From contig DAIDAS010000383.1 of assembly GCA_027310505.1 (NCBI GenBank), positions 1 to 7,918 on the forward strand: a DNA stretch of 7,918 nt. The letters run 5' to 3'. Of this stretch, positions 1-6,522 are shown piece after piece. The notes under the pieces were generated by a model, which saw nothing but the letters and a program-made list of their open reading frames with translations, was not told the origin of the DNA and made no database searches. Origin of the DNA: a bacterium. Lineage in GTDB: Bacteria > Pseudomonadota > Gammaproteobacteria > Burkholderiales > Methylophilaceae. The translations under genes were made by a program, and so were the position numbers. Each line of letters begins with the position of its first letter. Within the stretch, counting starts at the first letter, position 1.

Positions 1-101
1 GCGTCAACCTTGTCGTCCTGCGCGCCTTCAAACGCCAGCAACTGGTGCAGCGAAGCATCAAAAGTAGCGTCAGCAGTGTTATAGCGTCTGATTTTGAGCA
101 T
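1..101 (-). CDS. hisD: Histidinol dehydrogenase, N-terminal fragment (cut by window edge)
   Basis: Only the first 33 codons are inside the window; the gene continues past base 1. The start is ATG at 101-99, and the peptide begins MLKIRRYNTADATFDASLHQ, which resembles the usual HisD N-terminus (short strand, then a helix rich in D/A before the L-LL-FE segment). HisD is the NAD-dependent enzyme that oxidises L-histidinol to L-histidine in two steps, the end of the histidine pathway. The start lies 2 bases after the hisG stop, and a purine-rich GGAAGGGAAA ribosome site sits inside the last hisG codons, so the two are probably translated as a coupled pair. The catalytic region is not visible, so the call rests on the N-terminus plus hisG-hisD order, which is common in Proteobacteria. 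Confidence 0.85.
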   Translation of the reverse strand, partial: MLKIRRYNTADATFDASLHQLLAFEGAQDDKVD

Positions 102-103
102 AG

Positions 104-748
104 TTATTTCCCTTCCGCAACGACTGCGGCAAAAGCGTCAATAATAGGTTGAATTTGTGGCCGCTTGAGTTTGAGCGATGCCTGGTTCACCACCAGACGA
201 GAACTGATGGGCATGATCTCTTCCACCGCCACCAGGTGATTGGCACGCAAGGTGCCGCCGGTGCTGACCAGATCGACGATCGCATCCGCCAGGCCGACCA
301 GCGGCGCCAACTCCATCGAGCCATAGAGCTTGATGAGATCGACGTGCATGCCCTTTTCGGCAAAATGCTCGCGGGCAATCTTTACGTACTTGGTCGCCAC
401 CTTGAGGCGCGCCCCGCGGCGCGCGGCACCGGTGTAATCAAAGTCATCCCGCACGGCCACCATCATCTTGCACTTGGCAATATTCAGGTCCAGTGGCTGA
501 TACAACCCCTCGCCACCGTGCTCGACCAGCACGTCCTTGCCGGCGATACCCATATCTGCGCCGCCGTTCTGCACGTACGTCGGCACATCGGTGGCACGCA
601 CGATGAGCAGTCGCACATCCTCGCGGTTGGTGCCGATGATGAGTTTGCGCGAAGAATCCGGATCCTCGGCGGGCGTGATGCCGGCTGCCGCCAGCAACGG
701 CGTGGTTTCTTCGAAAATACGTCCCTTGGATAGAGCGATGGTAATCAT
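104..748 (-). CDS. hisG: ATP phosphoribosyltransferase catalytic subunit, short form
   Basis: Catalyses the first step of histidine synthesis, joining ATP and PRPP to give phosphoribosyl-ATP in the cytoplasm. The 214-residue protein starts MITIALSKGR, typical of HisG. It carries ADMGIAGKDVLVE at about 64-76 and the PRPP-binding segment from about 145 to 170 (ELAPLVGLADAIVDLVSTGG, then TLRAN). It stops near residue 214 instead of about 290-300, so it lacks the C-terminal histidine-binding regulatory domain of the long form. Short HisG proteins are known to need HisZ, a catalytically dead histidyl-tRNA-synthetase paralogue, for activity and feedback control; hisZ is not in this window. It sits 22 bases downstream of murA and 2 bases upstream of hisD, so it is probably read from the upstream operon. 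The ribosome site (AAGTGAT) is weak. No broken motifs seen. Confidence 0.97.
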   Translation of the reverse strand: MITIALSKGRIFEETTPLLAAAGITPAEDPDSSRKLIIGTNREDVRLLIVRATDVPTYVQNGGADMGIAGKDVLVEHGGEGLYQPLDLNIAKCKMMVAVRDDFDYTGAARRGARLKVATKYVKIAREHFAEKGMHVDLIKLYGSMELAPLVGLADAIVDLVSTGGTLRANHLVAVEEIMPISSRLVVNQASLKLKRPQIQPIIDAFAAVVAEGK

Positions 749-770
749 AGGATCACTTTATGAGTGAGGA

Positions 771-2033
771 TTATCTTGCGCGCCTGATCTGCGCACCCAA
801 TTGCATCAATTTTTCTTCGAGACGCTCGTAACCACGGTCAAGATGGTAGATTCGCTCGATGGTCGTTTCGCCATCGGCGATAAGACCAGCCAGCACCAGA
901 CCGGCAGAAGCACGCAGGTCGGTCGCCATCACGGTCGCACCTTCCAGCCGGGCGACCCCCCGCACCACGGCAGAATTGCCGTCGATCTTGATGTCCGCGC
1001 CCAGACGCTGCAGTTCCACCGCATGCATGAAACGGTTTTCAAAAATGGTCTCGCGTATGATCGCCGTGCCTTCGGCCACGGTATTGATCGCCATGAATTG
1101 CGCCTGCATGTCGGTCGGAAAAGCCGGATACGGTGCGGTGCGGATAGAGACTGCATTGAGCTTTTTCGGCGCACGCAGGGTAATTGCCTCGAACTGTGGC
1201 GACTTTTCACCGATGATCTCGCAACCGGCGTCCATCAGCTTGTCCACCACCGCGTCCAGATACCCCATCGATGTACCGGTCAGACGCACCGTCCCGCCGG
1301 TGACCGCCGCGGCGCAAAGATAAGTGCCGGTCTCGATACGGTCTGGCATGATACGGTGCGTTGCGCCATGCAGTTTCGCCACGCCGCGAATGCGGATCAC
1401 ATCCGTACCCGCACCGCTGATCTGGGCGCCCATGGCTACCAGGCATTGCGCAAGATCAACCACTTCCGGCTCGCGCGCGGCGTTTTCGATCACCGTTTCG
1501 CCGTCGGCCAGGCAGGCGGCCATCATCAGGTTTTCGGTGCCGGTGACCGTCACCATATCGGTGAACAGCCGCGCGCCCTTCAACTTGCCGACTCGGGCAT
1601 TGACGTAGCCGTGCTCAACCTTGATTTCGGCTCCCATCGACTGCAAACCCTTGATGTGCTGGTCGACCGGGCGCGCACCAATGGCGCAGCCGCCGGGTAG
1701 GCTGACATGCGCCTCGCCGCAGCGGGCGACCAAAGGACCCAACACCAGCACGGAAGCCCGCATGGTCTTGACCATCTCATACGGCGCGGTCGGATTATCG
1801 AGACCGGAGGCATCCAGCGTCACCGTATCGCCGTCCTGCGCCACCTTGACGCCCATCTGTTCCAGCAGCCTGAGCATGGTCTGGATATCGTGCAGCGCCG
1901 GCACGTTGGTCAGCGTCAACGGCTCAGCCGTGAGCAGTGCTGCGCAAAGAATGGGCAATGCAGCGTTTTTGGCACCGGAAATCCGGACTTCACCGTTGAG
2001 CGTCTGACCGCCCTGTATCACTAACTTATCCAA
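771..2033 (-). CDS. murA: UDP-N-acetylglucosamine 1-carboxyvinyltransferase
   Basis: Transfers enolpyruvate from PEP to UDP-GlcNAc, the first committed step of peptidoglycan precursor synthesis, in the cytoplasm. The 420-residue length matches the family. Visible hallmarks: K22-N23 in SGAKNAALPIL; the active-site loop PGGCAIGARPVDQH at 113-126 with C116 (equivalent to E. coli Cys115, the fosfomycin target) and R121; the PAFPTDMQAQ segment with the catalytic-region Asp; and DRGYERLEEKL near the C-terminus. Having Cys, not Asp, in the loop predicts fosfomycin sensitivity of the enzyme. The start codon is TTG (2033-2031): upstream in frame a TAG is met within four codons, and MDKLVIQGG aligns with the E. 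coli start MDKFRVQG. An AGAGG ribosome site lies 6 bases before it, inside the last codons of the glutaredoxin gene, whose stop is 1 base upstream. Confidence 0.98.
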   Translation of the reverse strand: MDKLVIQGGQTLNGEVRISGAKNAALPILCAALLTAEPLTLTNVPALHDIQTMLRLLEQMGVKVAQDGDTVTLDASGLDNPTAPYEMVKTMRASVLVLGPLVARCGEAHVSLPGGCAIGARPVDQHIKGLQSMGAEIKVEHGYVNARVGKLKGARLFTDMVTVTGTENLMMAACLADGETVIENAAREPEVVDLAQCLVAMGAQISGAGTDVIRIRGVAKLHGATHRIMPDRIETGTYLCAAAVTGGTVRLTGTSMGYLDAVVDKLMDAGCEIIGEKSPQFEAITLRAPKKLNAVSIRTAPYPAFPTDMQAQFMAINTVAEGTAIIRETIFENRFMHAVELQRLGADIKIDGNSAVVRGVARLEGATVMATDLRASAGLVLAGLIADGETTIERIYHLDRGYERLEEKLMQLGAQIRRAR

Positions 2034-2034
2034 A

Positions 2035-2343
2035 TCAGGCCTCTAGCAACTTCTGCAATTCGCCGTTCTGATACATCTCGCGCATGATGTCTGCACCGCC
2101 GATGAACTCACCCTTGATATAAAGCTGCGGAATCGTCGGCCAGTTGGAGTAAGCCTTGATGCCCTCGCGAACTTCAGGGTCCGCCAGCACATCCACCGCG
2201 ACATAATCCGTGACCCCGCAGGCCTTCAGGATTTGTGCCGCCACGCTGGAAAAACCGCATTGCGGAAACTGCGGCGAGCCCTTCATGTAGAGCACCACCG
2301 GATTGCCGGTGACCTGATTGCGTATTTTTTCCTGTACGTCCAT
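2035..2343 (-). CDS. grxD: Monothiol CGFS glutaredoxin, Grx4 family
   Basis: A 102-residue single-domain monothiol glutaredoxin. Family members bind a glutathione-ligated [2Fe-2S] cluster and deliver or store it, and they pair with BolA-type proteins. Visible motifs: K21 in LYMKGSP, the CGFS active site at 29-32 (one Cys only), WPTIPQLY at 68-75 with the cis-Pro, and IGGADIM at 81-87 for glutathione binding. I chose ATG at 2343 (MDVQEKI) over an in-frame ATG at 2379: a good GAGAGG site precedes 2343, homologues start here, and the earlier start would run into ibaG. The gene lies 14 bases after the BolA-family gene ibaG, its expected partner, and 1 base before murA. Cytoplasmic; no signal peptide. 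Symbol grxD follows E. coli usage. Confidence 0.96.
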   Translation of the reverse strand: MDVQEKIRNQVTGNPVVLYMKGSPQFPQCGFSSVAAQILKACGVTDYVAVDVLADPEVREGIKAYSNWPTIPQLYIKGEFIGGADIMREMYQNGELQKLLEA

Positions 2344-2357
2344 GTTTTGTTTACCTC

Positions 2358-2603
2358 TCAATTTTCTGTAGCCGCCCAAGCCTCGGGCGTAAATGTGCGC
2401 ATGGAAAGGGCGTGGATTTCGGACCGCATCCTCTCCCCCAGCGCCTTGTATACGAGTTGGTGCTGCTGCACCATGTTCTTGCCGACAAATTGCGCGCTCA
2501 CGATCACCGCATCGAAATGCTGGCCATCTTCGCCCTGCACTGCCACGTACTCGCAGGGCAAGCCCTGCATGATGTAAATTCTGACTTCTGCCGCCGACAA
2601 CAT
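2358..2603 (-). CDS. ibaG: BolA-family protein, IbaG type
   Basis: Small BolA-like protein of 81 residues from MLSAAEVR. BolA proteins bind CGFS glutaredoxins through a shared [2Fe-2S] cluster; E. coli IbaG (YrbA) is encoded between mlaB and murA and is linked to acid stress. Visible family signature: a helix start, then GLPCEYVAVQGEDGQHFDAV, an IVSAQF strand, a basic QQHQLVYKALGERM helix, and IHALSMRTFTPEAW near the end, where the His of IHALS is in the region used for cluster binding. There are two possible ATGs: 2609 overlaps the permease stop as ATGA, but the GAGGGG ribosome site abuts it; 2603 lies 6 bases from that site and fits homologue length, so I prefer 2603. The long same-frame reading upstream of these Mets is not coding, because it lies inside the permease gene. 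Next gene is its likely partner grxD. Confidence 0.93.
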   Translation of the reverse strand: MLSAAEVRIYIMQGLPCEYVAVQGEDGQHFDAVIVSAQFVGKNMVQQHQLVYKALGERMRSEIHALSMRTFTPEAWAATEN

Positions 2604-2605
2604 GT

Positions 2606-3361
2606 TCATCCCCTCAGCTTGTATCCGCTCTTGAGCAGGCGTAACGTGAGCCATGATAAGACCAAAAAGCTGACGCCCACAACGGACAGGCTGATCTGCG
2701 GATCGATGTCGCCGGTGCCGAAGAAGCCGTAGCGGAAACCGTCGATCATGTAGAAGAACGGGTTCAGGTGCGACACCTGCTGCCAGAAATGCGGCAGCGA
2801 ATGAATGGAATAAAACACCCCGGACAAAAACGACAGCGGCATGATGATGAAGTTCTGGAACGCCGCCATCTGGTCGAATTTCTCGGCCCAGATGCCCGCG
2901 ATAATGCCCAGCGCCCCCAGCATCCCGCCACCCAGCAGCGCAAAAGTAACGATCAGCAGCGGATGCGCCACCGGCAGATCGACGTACAACAGCGCCACCA
3001 GCCACACGCTCAACCCTACCACCAAGCCGCGAATGATGGCCGCCGCGAGAAAGGCCAGGAAGATTTCCCAATAGGCCAAAGGCGTCAGCAACAGGAACAC
3101 GATATTTCCCATCACCTTAGACTGGATCAGGCTGGACGAACTGTTGGCAAAGCTGTTCTGCAACAGCGACATCATCATCAGCCCAGGGATCAGGAAAGCC
3201 GTGTAGCTGACCCCAGGATACACCTGCACATGCGATTCCAGCACGTGCGAAAAAATCAGCAGGTACAGCAGCGCGGTAATCACCGGAGCCGCCACGGTCT
3301 GGAAGCTCACTTTCCAGAAGCGCAGGATTTCCTTCCTGAACAATGTCCAGACGCCCCTCAT
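2606..3361 (-). CDS. ABC-2 type transporter permease, YadH-like
   Basis: Membrane half of an ABC-2 exporter, 251 residues with about six hydrophobic segments (roughly 22-40, 56-75, 88-127 in two parts, 136-157, 170-186 and 224-242). It has a cytoplasmic amphipathic start (WTLFRKEILRFWKV), the usual connecting helix of the family. The MPLSFLSGVFYSIHSLP stretch at about 174-190 and the following LNPFFYMIDGFRYG match the ABC-2 signature seen in E. coli YadH and in polysaccharide or drug exporters. Its ATG overlaps the ATPase stop by 4 bases (ATGA), which indicates coupled translation and a two-gene transporter. The substrate cannot be told from sequence. Position between mlaB and ibaG suggests an envelope function, but that is inference only. 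Confidence 0.93.
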   Translation of the reverse strand: MRGVWTLFRKEILRFWKVSFQTVAAPVITALLYLLIFSHVLESHVQVYPGVSYTAFLIPGLMMMSLLQNSFANSSSSLIQSKVMGNIVFLLLTPLAYWEIFLAFLAAAIIRGLVVGLSVWLVALLYVDLPVAHPLLIVTFALLGGGMLGALGIIAGIWAEKFDQMAAFQNFIIMPLSFLSGVFYSIHSLPHFWQQVSHLNPFFYMIDGFRYGFFGTGDIDPQISLSVVGVSFLVLSWLTLRLLKSGYKLRG

Positions 3362-4257
3362 GCCCGCACGATCTCCATGAACACGTCTTCCAGGTCAGCT
3401 TCGATCAGTTGCATGTCTTCGACCTTGTTACCGGCAGAACGCAGTTCGGCCAGCACGAACTCGACCTGCGCCGCCTCATTGAGGGCCAGGGTAAAAGTAT
3501 CACCGTCCTGGCCGCGCAGCATGTGGTTCAACGATTGCGGCAACTGCGCCGGTGCGAGCTTGAGCCGCAGATTCTTGCCGGGCGCCCGATCCAGCAGGTT
3601 CTCCGTACTATCCAGAGCCACGATCTCGCCCTGCTTCAACATGGCCACGCGCGAGCACAGCGTTTCGGCTTCTTCCAGATAATGCGTGGTCAGGATGATG
3701 GTGTGGCCTTCGCGATTCAGGCGCTTGATGAACTCCCACAACATCTGGCGCAATTCGACATCCACTCCGGCGGTCGGCTCATCCAGCACCAGCACCGGCG
3801 GCTTGTGCGCCAGCGCCTGGGCAATCAATGCCCGCCGCTTCATGCCACCGGACAACCGGCGCATGTTGGTATAAGCCTTGTCCGCCAGACCGAGGCTTTC
3901 AATCACCTCATCGATCCAGACATCGTTCTCCCGGCCCAGACCAAAATAACCGGCCTGAAATCGCAGCATCTCACGCACGTTGAAGAACGGGTCGAACACC
4001 AGCTCCTGAGGCACCACGCCAAGCAACCGCCGCGCATTGCGGTAATCGGTGACGACATCGTGCCCCATGACAGCAAGATGCCCGCTAGTCGGACGCAACA
4101 GACCAGCCAGGAGGTTGATGAGCGTTGATTTTCCCGCGCCGTTGGGGCCGAGCAGGGCAAAGAACTCCCCCCGTTCAATAGTCAGGTCGATGCCTTTCAG
4201 CGCCTGTAAGGCCCCGAAAGACTTGTGAACCTGTTCAATCCGGATAGCGGGTACCAT
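3358..4257 (-). CDS. ABC transporter ATP-binding protein, YadG-like (ABC-2 export)
   Basis: ATPase half of the exporter, 299 residues. Nucleotide-binding motifs in order: Walker A GPNGAGKST (37-45), Q-loop Q84 in VVPQELVFD, signature LSGGMKRR (135-142), Walker B VLVLDE (155-160) with catalytic E160, and the switch H192 in LTTHYLEEAE. All look intact. About 90 residues follow the ATPase core; they include the NLLDRAPGKNLRLKL stretch and end in DLEDVFMEIVRA, the usual tail of drug/polysaccharide-type ABC-2 ATPases. Closest familiar type is E. coli YadG. The ATG at 4257 has no clear ribosome site; a GC hairpin (4286-4265) ends 7 bases before it. The gene lies 34 bases after mlaB and overlaps its permease partner by 4 bases. 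Acts at the cytoplasmic face of the inner membrane; substrate unknown. Confidence 0.95.
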   Translation of the reverse strand: MVPAIRIEQVHKSFGALQALKGIDLTIERGEFFALLGPNGAGKSTLINLLAGLLRPTSGHLAVMGHDVVTDYRNARRLLGVVPQELVFDPFFNVREMLRFQAGYFGLGRENDVWIDEVIESLGLADKAYTNMRRLSGGMKRRALIAQALAHKPPVLVLDEPTAGVDVELRQMLWEFIKRLNREGHTIILTTHYLEEAETLCSRVAMLKQGEIVALDSTENLLDRAPGKNLRLKLAPAQLPQSLNHMLRGQDGDTFTLALNEAAQVEFVLAELRSAGNKVEDMQLIEADLEDVFMEIVRA

Positions 4258-4264
4258 GTGAGAT

Positions 4265-4286
4265 CGGCCGGGCAGAAACCCGGCCG
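4265..4286 (-). other. Perfect GC hairpin in mlaB / ABC-ATPase gap
   Basis: The minus strand reads CGGCCGGG, then a six-base loop TTTCTG, then CCCGGCCG: an all-GC perfect 8-bp stem. It fills most of the 34-base gap between the mlaB stop and the ABC ATPase start. The 3' arm is followed by ATCTCAC and then ATG, with no T run, so it is not a standard intrinsic terminator. It could partly attenuate transcription, protect the 3' end of a processed mla message, or limit ribosome access to the ATPase start. The fold is seen in the sequence; the role is inference. Confidence 0.6.
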
Positions 4287-4291
4287 CAACT

Positions 4292-4591
4292 TTAATGAGC
4301 AGCGCCTGCGCGCTGCGGAATCATATCCAGCACCCCATACAGAGTTGCCAGACTTTCCAGAGTGGATGGCAGGTTGGCGTAAATCACGCCGGCATTGCGT
4401 TCCTGAGATTGACGCAGCCACTCAAACATGAGGCTGATTGCAGAAGAATCGACATCGACTACCTCATCCAGATCGATTTCCACGTTACCCACGAGCAAGG
4501 GCAGGCTTTCCGTCAGAAGCGCGCCGACGGTTTCCACCGTCATCGCGCTGCGGACGACAAGCCGACTGCCTTGCTGCTCGATCAATGCCAT
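4292..4591 (-). CDS. mlaB: MlaB, STAS-domain subunit of the phospholipid ABC transporter
   Basis: A 99-residue single STAS domain, the size of E. coli MlaB. In the Mla complex, MlaB binds the ATPase MlaF on the cytoplasmic side and stabilises and activates it. The sequence shows the alternating strand-helix STAS pattern, with the key loop VDVDSSAISLMFEWLRQ at about 45-61; the D-S-S segment is where STAS proteins carry the conserved Asp-Ser/Thr at the start of a helix. Overall sequence identity among MlaB proteins is low, so the call leans on the STAS pattern plus the position directly after mlaC. ATG at 4591 lies 8 bases after the mlaC stop; the ribosome site is weak, so reinitiation after mlaC is plausible. 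It ends with TAA, just before the GC hairpin. Confidence 0.9.
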   Translation of the reverse strand: MALIEQQGSRLVVRSAMTVETVGALLTESLPLLVGNVEIDLDEVVDVDSSAISLMFEWLRQSQERNAGVIYANLPSTLESLATLYGVLDMIPQRAGAAH

Positions 4592-4599
4592 GGGATCAA

Positions 4600-5238
4600 T
4601 CAGCCCTGCTTCTTTTCCGCGGCAGAGTTCGCACCCTGCTTGTTCTTGTCGGCAAGCTTCTGGATCAGGCTATCCATGCCATCCTTCTTGACGGTCTCGT
4701 CAAACTGGCTACGGTAACTGGTGACGATGCTGACGTCTTCGATGGTCACGTCGATCACTTTCCATTCTTCGCCAGTTTTTTCCAGACTGTAGTCGACCTT
4801 CACCGGCTGCTCGCCAGCCTGCAGGATCAATGTCTTGACCACGACACGGGTATCGCCAGACTGCGCACGCAACGGCTTGTAATCCATGGTCTGGTTGCGA
4901 TACTTGGCCAGCGCGGAAGAATACGTACGCACCAGCAGGCTGCGGAATTCAGATACGAACTTTTCCTGCTGATCCTTGTTCGCCTTCGGCCAATTGCGCC
5001 CCAGCACCAACTGAGACATGCGCTCGAAATTGAAATGCGGCAGGATTTTCTCTTCTGTCAGCGCAGCGATGCGCTTCATGTCGCCGTTCTGGATATCCTT
5101 GTCTTTCTTGATGATATCCAGAACTTCGGTCGCGGTATTCTTTACCAGCACATCCGGAGCAACCGTTTCAGCCGCTGCCCAGGTACTAAAAACTAGAGCC
5201 GCTGTCGCCAGCAGGCCTGCCATTCTGTTCATGATCAT
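4600..5238 (-). CDS. mlaC: MlaC, periplasmic phospholipid-binding carrier
   Basis: Soluble periplasmic protein that carries a phospholipid between the outer-membrane MlaA complex and the inner-membrane MlaFEDB complex. The 212 residues begin with a Sec signal peptide: a short basic start (MIMNRM), hydrophobic core LLATAALVF, and a probable cut after AAA at residue 23. The mature part has family features: the long helical start TATEVLDIIKKD, LPHFNFERMSQLVLGRNWPKA at about 66-86, F-SEFRSLLVRTYSSAL at about 97-110, then strands ending in EEWKVIDVTIEDVSIVTSYRSQF. The C-terminus is a lysine-rich tail (DKNKQ...EKKQG). ATG at 5238 overlaps the mlaD stop by 4 bases; a second in-frame ATG at 5232 is also possible and fits the AAGGCGG ribosome site slightly better, changing only two signal-peptide residues. 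Confidence 0.95.
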   Translation of the reverse strand: MIMNRMAGLLATAALVFSTWAAAETVAPDVLVKNTATEVLDIIKKDKDIQNGDMKRIAALTEEKILPHFNFERMSQLVLGRNWPKANKDQQEKFVSEFRSLLVRTYSSALAKYRNQTMDYKPLRAQSGDTRVVVKTLILQAGEQPVKVDYSLEKTGEEWKVIDVTIEDVSIVTSYRSQFDETVKKDGMDSLIQKLADKNKQGANSAAEKKQG

Positions 5239-5717
5239 TCCGCCTTCTTGTCCTTGTCATTGCTTTCCGATGCCTTGTTGGTCAGGAACTTCCCGATCAG
5301 GTCTTCAAGCACCAGCGCATTCTGTACCTTGCCAATTTTATCACCGTTTTTCAGGTTATCTTCGCCACCACCCGGCTGCAAGCTGATGAATTGCTCACCC
5401 AACAGCCCGGAAGTGTAAATTGGCGCGATGGTATCCCTGTCGAAGTGGTAGCGAGTATCGATATTCAGCGTGACCTCGGCCTCTTTGGTTTGGTCATTGA
5501 AATGGATATCCGCAACACGCCCCACCACCACGCCGGCACTCTTTACCGGCGCACGCACCTTGAGCCCGCCGATATTTTCATATTCGGCATGCAGGGTATA
5601 AGTCACGCCAAGGTTCGAGGAAGTCAGGTTGCCCACTTTCATGGCCAAACCAATCATCGCCGCCACTCCGGCTGCAACAAATATCCCCACCCACAAATCC
5701 AGCGTCGTACGATCCAT
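5235..5717 (-). CDS. mlaD: MlaD, MCE-domain subunit of the phospholipid transporter
   Basis: Membrane-anchored MCE protein that forms a hexameric ring on the periplasmic side of the inner membrane and passes lipid between MlaC and MlaE. The 160-residue protein has a short cytoplasmic start (MDRTTLDLW), one transmembrane segment at about 8-27, and one MCE domain at about 38-116. Typical MCE signatures are present: AEYENIGGLKVRAPVKSAGVVVGRV, IAPIYTSGLLGEQFISLQPGG. These are followed by ALVLEDLIGKFL, the helix that lines the ring pore. The tail after residue 147 is short and charged (SESNDKDKKAE); E. coli MlaD is somewhat longer. ATG at 5717 lies 13 bases after the mlaE stop, with GGAGAGAA as ribosome site; the stop overlaps mlaC. 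Confidence 0.97.
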   Translation of the reverse strand: MDRTTLDLWVGIFVAAGVAAMIGLAMKVGNLTSSNLGVTYTLHAEYENIGGLKVRAPVKSAGVVVGRVADIHFNDQTKEAEVTLNIDTRYHFDRDTIAPIYTSGLLGEQFISLQPGGGEDNLKNGDKIGKVQNALVLEDLIGKFLTNKASESNDKDKKAE

Positions 5718-5730
5718 TACTTTTCTCTCC

Positions 5731-6522
5731 TCAAACCCCGATCATGAAGGATGTCATCACGAAATCCAGAGCCAGCACGGCCAGCGATGAGTTCACCACC
5801 GTGCGGGTCGTTGCCCGGCTCACGCCCTCGGCAGTCGGCGGCGCATCATAACCTTCGAACAGCGCGATGATGGTGCAAGTAACGCCGAACACAAAGCTCT
5901 TGATGACCCCATTTACGATATCTTCGCGGAAATCCACATTGGCCTGCATCTGCGACCAGAACGCACCGTCGTCGATGCCCAGCAGCGGCACTGCAACCAG
6001 AAACCCGCCGAACACCCCGACCATAGAAAACAGCGCAGCCAGCAACGGCATGGAGATTACCCCGGCCCAGAAACGCGGCGCCACCACACGGGCGATGGGG
6101 TTGACCGCCATCATTTCCATGGCTGAAAGCTGCTCGGTCGCCTTCATGAGGCCGATTTCAGCCGTGATCGCAGTGCCTGCACGGCCGGCAAACAGCAGCG
6201 CGGTAACCACCGGGCCCAGTTCACGCACCAGGGACAGCGCCACCAGCACGCCGATCGCCTCGGACGAGCCGTACTTCTGCAATGTGTTGTAGCCTTGCAG
6301 ACCAAGCACCATACCGACGAAAAGTGCCGACACCAGAATGATGATCAGCGACAGCACGCCGGTGAAATAAATTTCACGGATGGTCAGGTGAAAACGACGC
6401 AGGCTCTCGCCGGACAGCACCAGCGTATACATAAAGAAACGCGTCGCGGATCCAAACCGCCAGATACGGTCGATCACGCGATGACCGACGAGGCGCAACC
6501 CAATGGTCAGACGCTTAAACAT
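5731..6522 (-). CDS. mlaE: MlaE, permease of the phospholipid ABC transporter
   Basis: Inner-membrane permease of the MlaFEDB complex; two copies form the lipid pathway. The 263 residues show an N-terminal amphipathic/interfacial part (about 1-50) and hydrophobic segments at about 53-76, 88-113, 150-182, 203-224 and 245-262. Family hallmarks are clear: LVRELGPVVTALLFAGRAGTAITAEIG at about 98-124, then EQLSAMEMMAVNP (130-142, the coupling region facing MlaF), and EGYDAPPTAEGVSRATTRTVV at about 223-243. R100/E101, K208 and D253 probably correspond to the charged network described in E. coli MlaE. ATG at 6522 overlaps the end of mlaF by 8 bases, so translation is likely coupled. Confidence 0.97.
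   Translation of the reverse strand: MFKRLTIGLRLVGHRVIDRIWRFGSATRFFMYTLVLSGESLRRFHLTIREIYFTGVLSLIIILVSALFVGMVLGLQGYNTLQKYGSSEAIGVLVALSLVRELGPVVTALLFAGRAGTAITAEIGLMKATEQLSAMEMMAVNPIARVVAPRFWAGVISMPLLAALFSMVGVFGGFLVAVPLLGIDDGAFWSQMQANVDFREDIVNGVIKSFVFGVTCTIIALFEGYDAPPTAEGVSRATTRTVVNSSLAVLALDFVMTSFMIGV

Noticed and set aside
149..733. Plus-strand open frame of 194 residues antisense to hisG
   Set aside because: Shadow of hisG; high His/Arg content, no ribosome site and no recognisable domain.
801..1700. Plus-strand open frame of 299 residues
   Set aside because: It lies wholly antisense to murA, whose protein is unmistakable. The translation is rich in His, Arg and Gln as expected from reading a GC-rich gene backwards, and shows no known motif.
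2610..3071. N-terminal extension of the ibaG frame by about 150 codons
   Set aside because: The open frame is incidental inside the permease gene; the translation has no BolA or membrane character, and BolA proteins are about 80-100 residues.
2768..4128. Two long overlapping plus-strand frames antisense to the ABC exporter
   Set aside because: Both mirror the permease and ATPase genes, have Arg/Gln/His-rich low-complexity translations, and lack start signals.
4265..4286. The GC hairpin as an intrinsic terminator of the mla genes
   Set aside because: No T run follows the stem on the minus strand, and the next gene starts 8 bases later, so I list it as a hairpin of unknown role.
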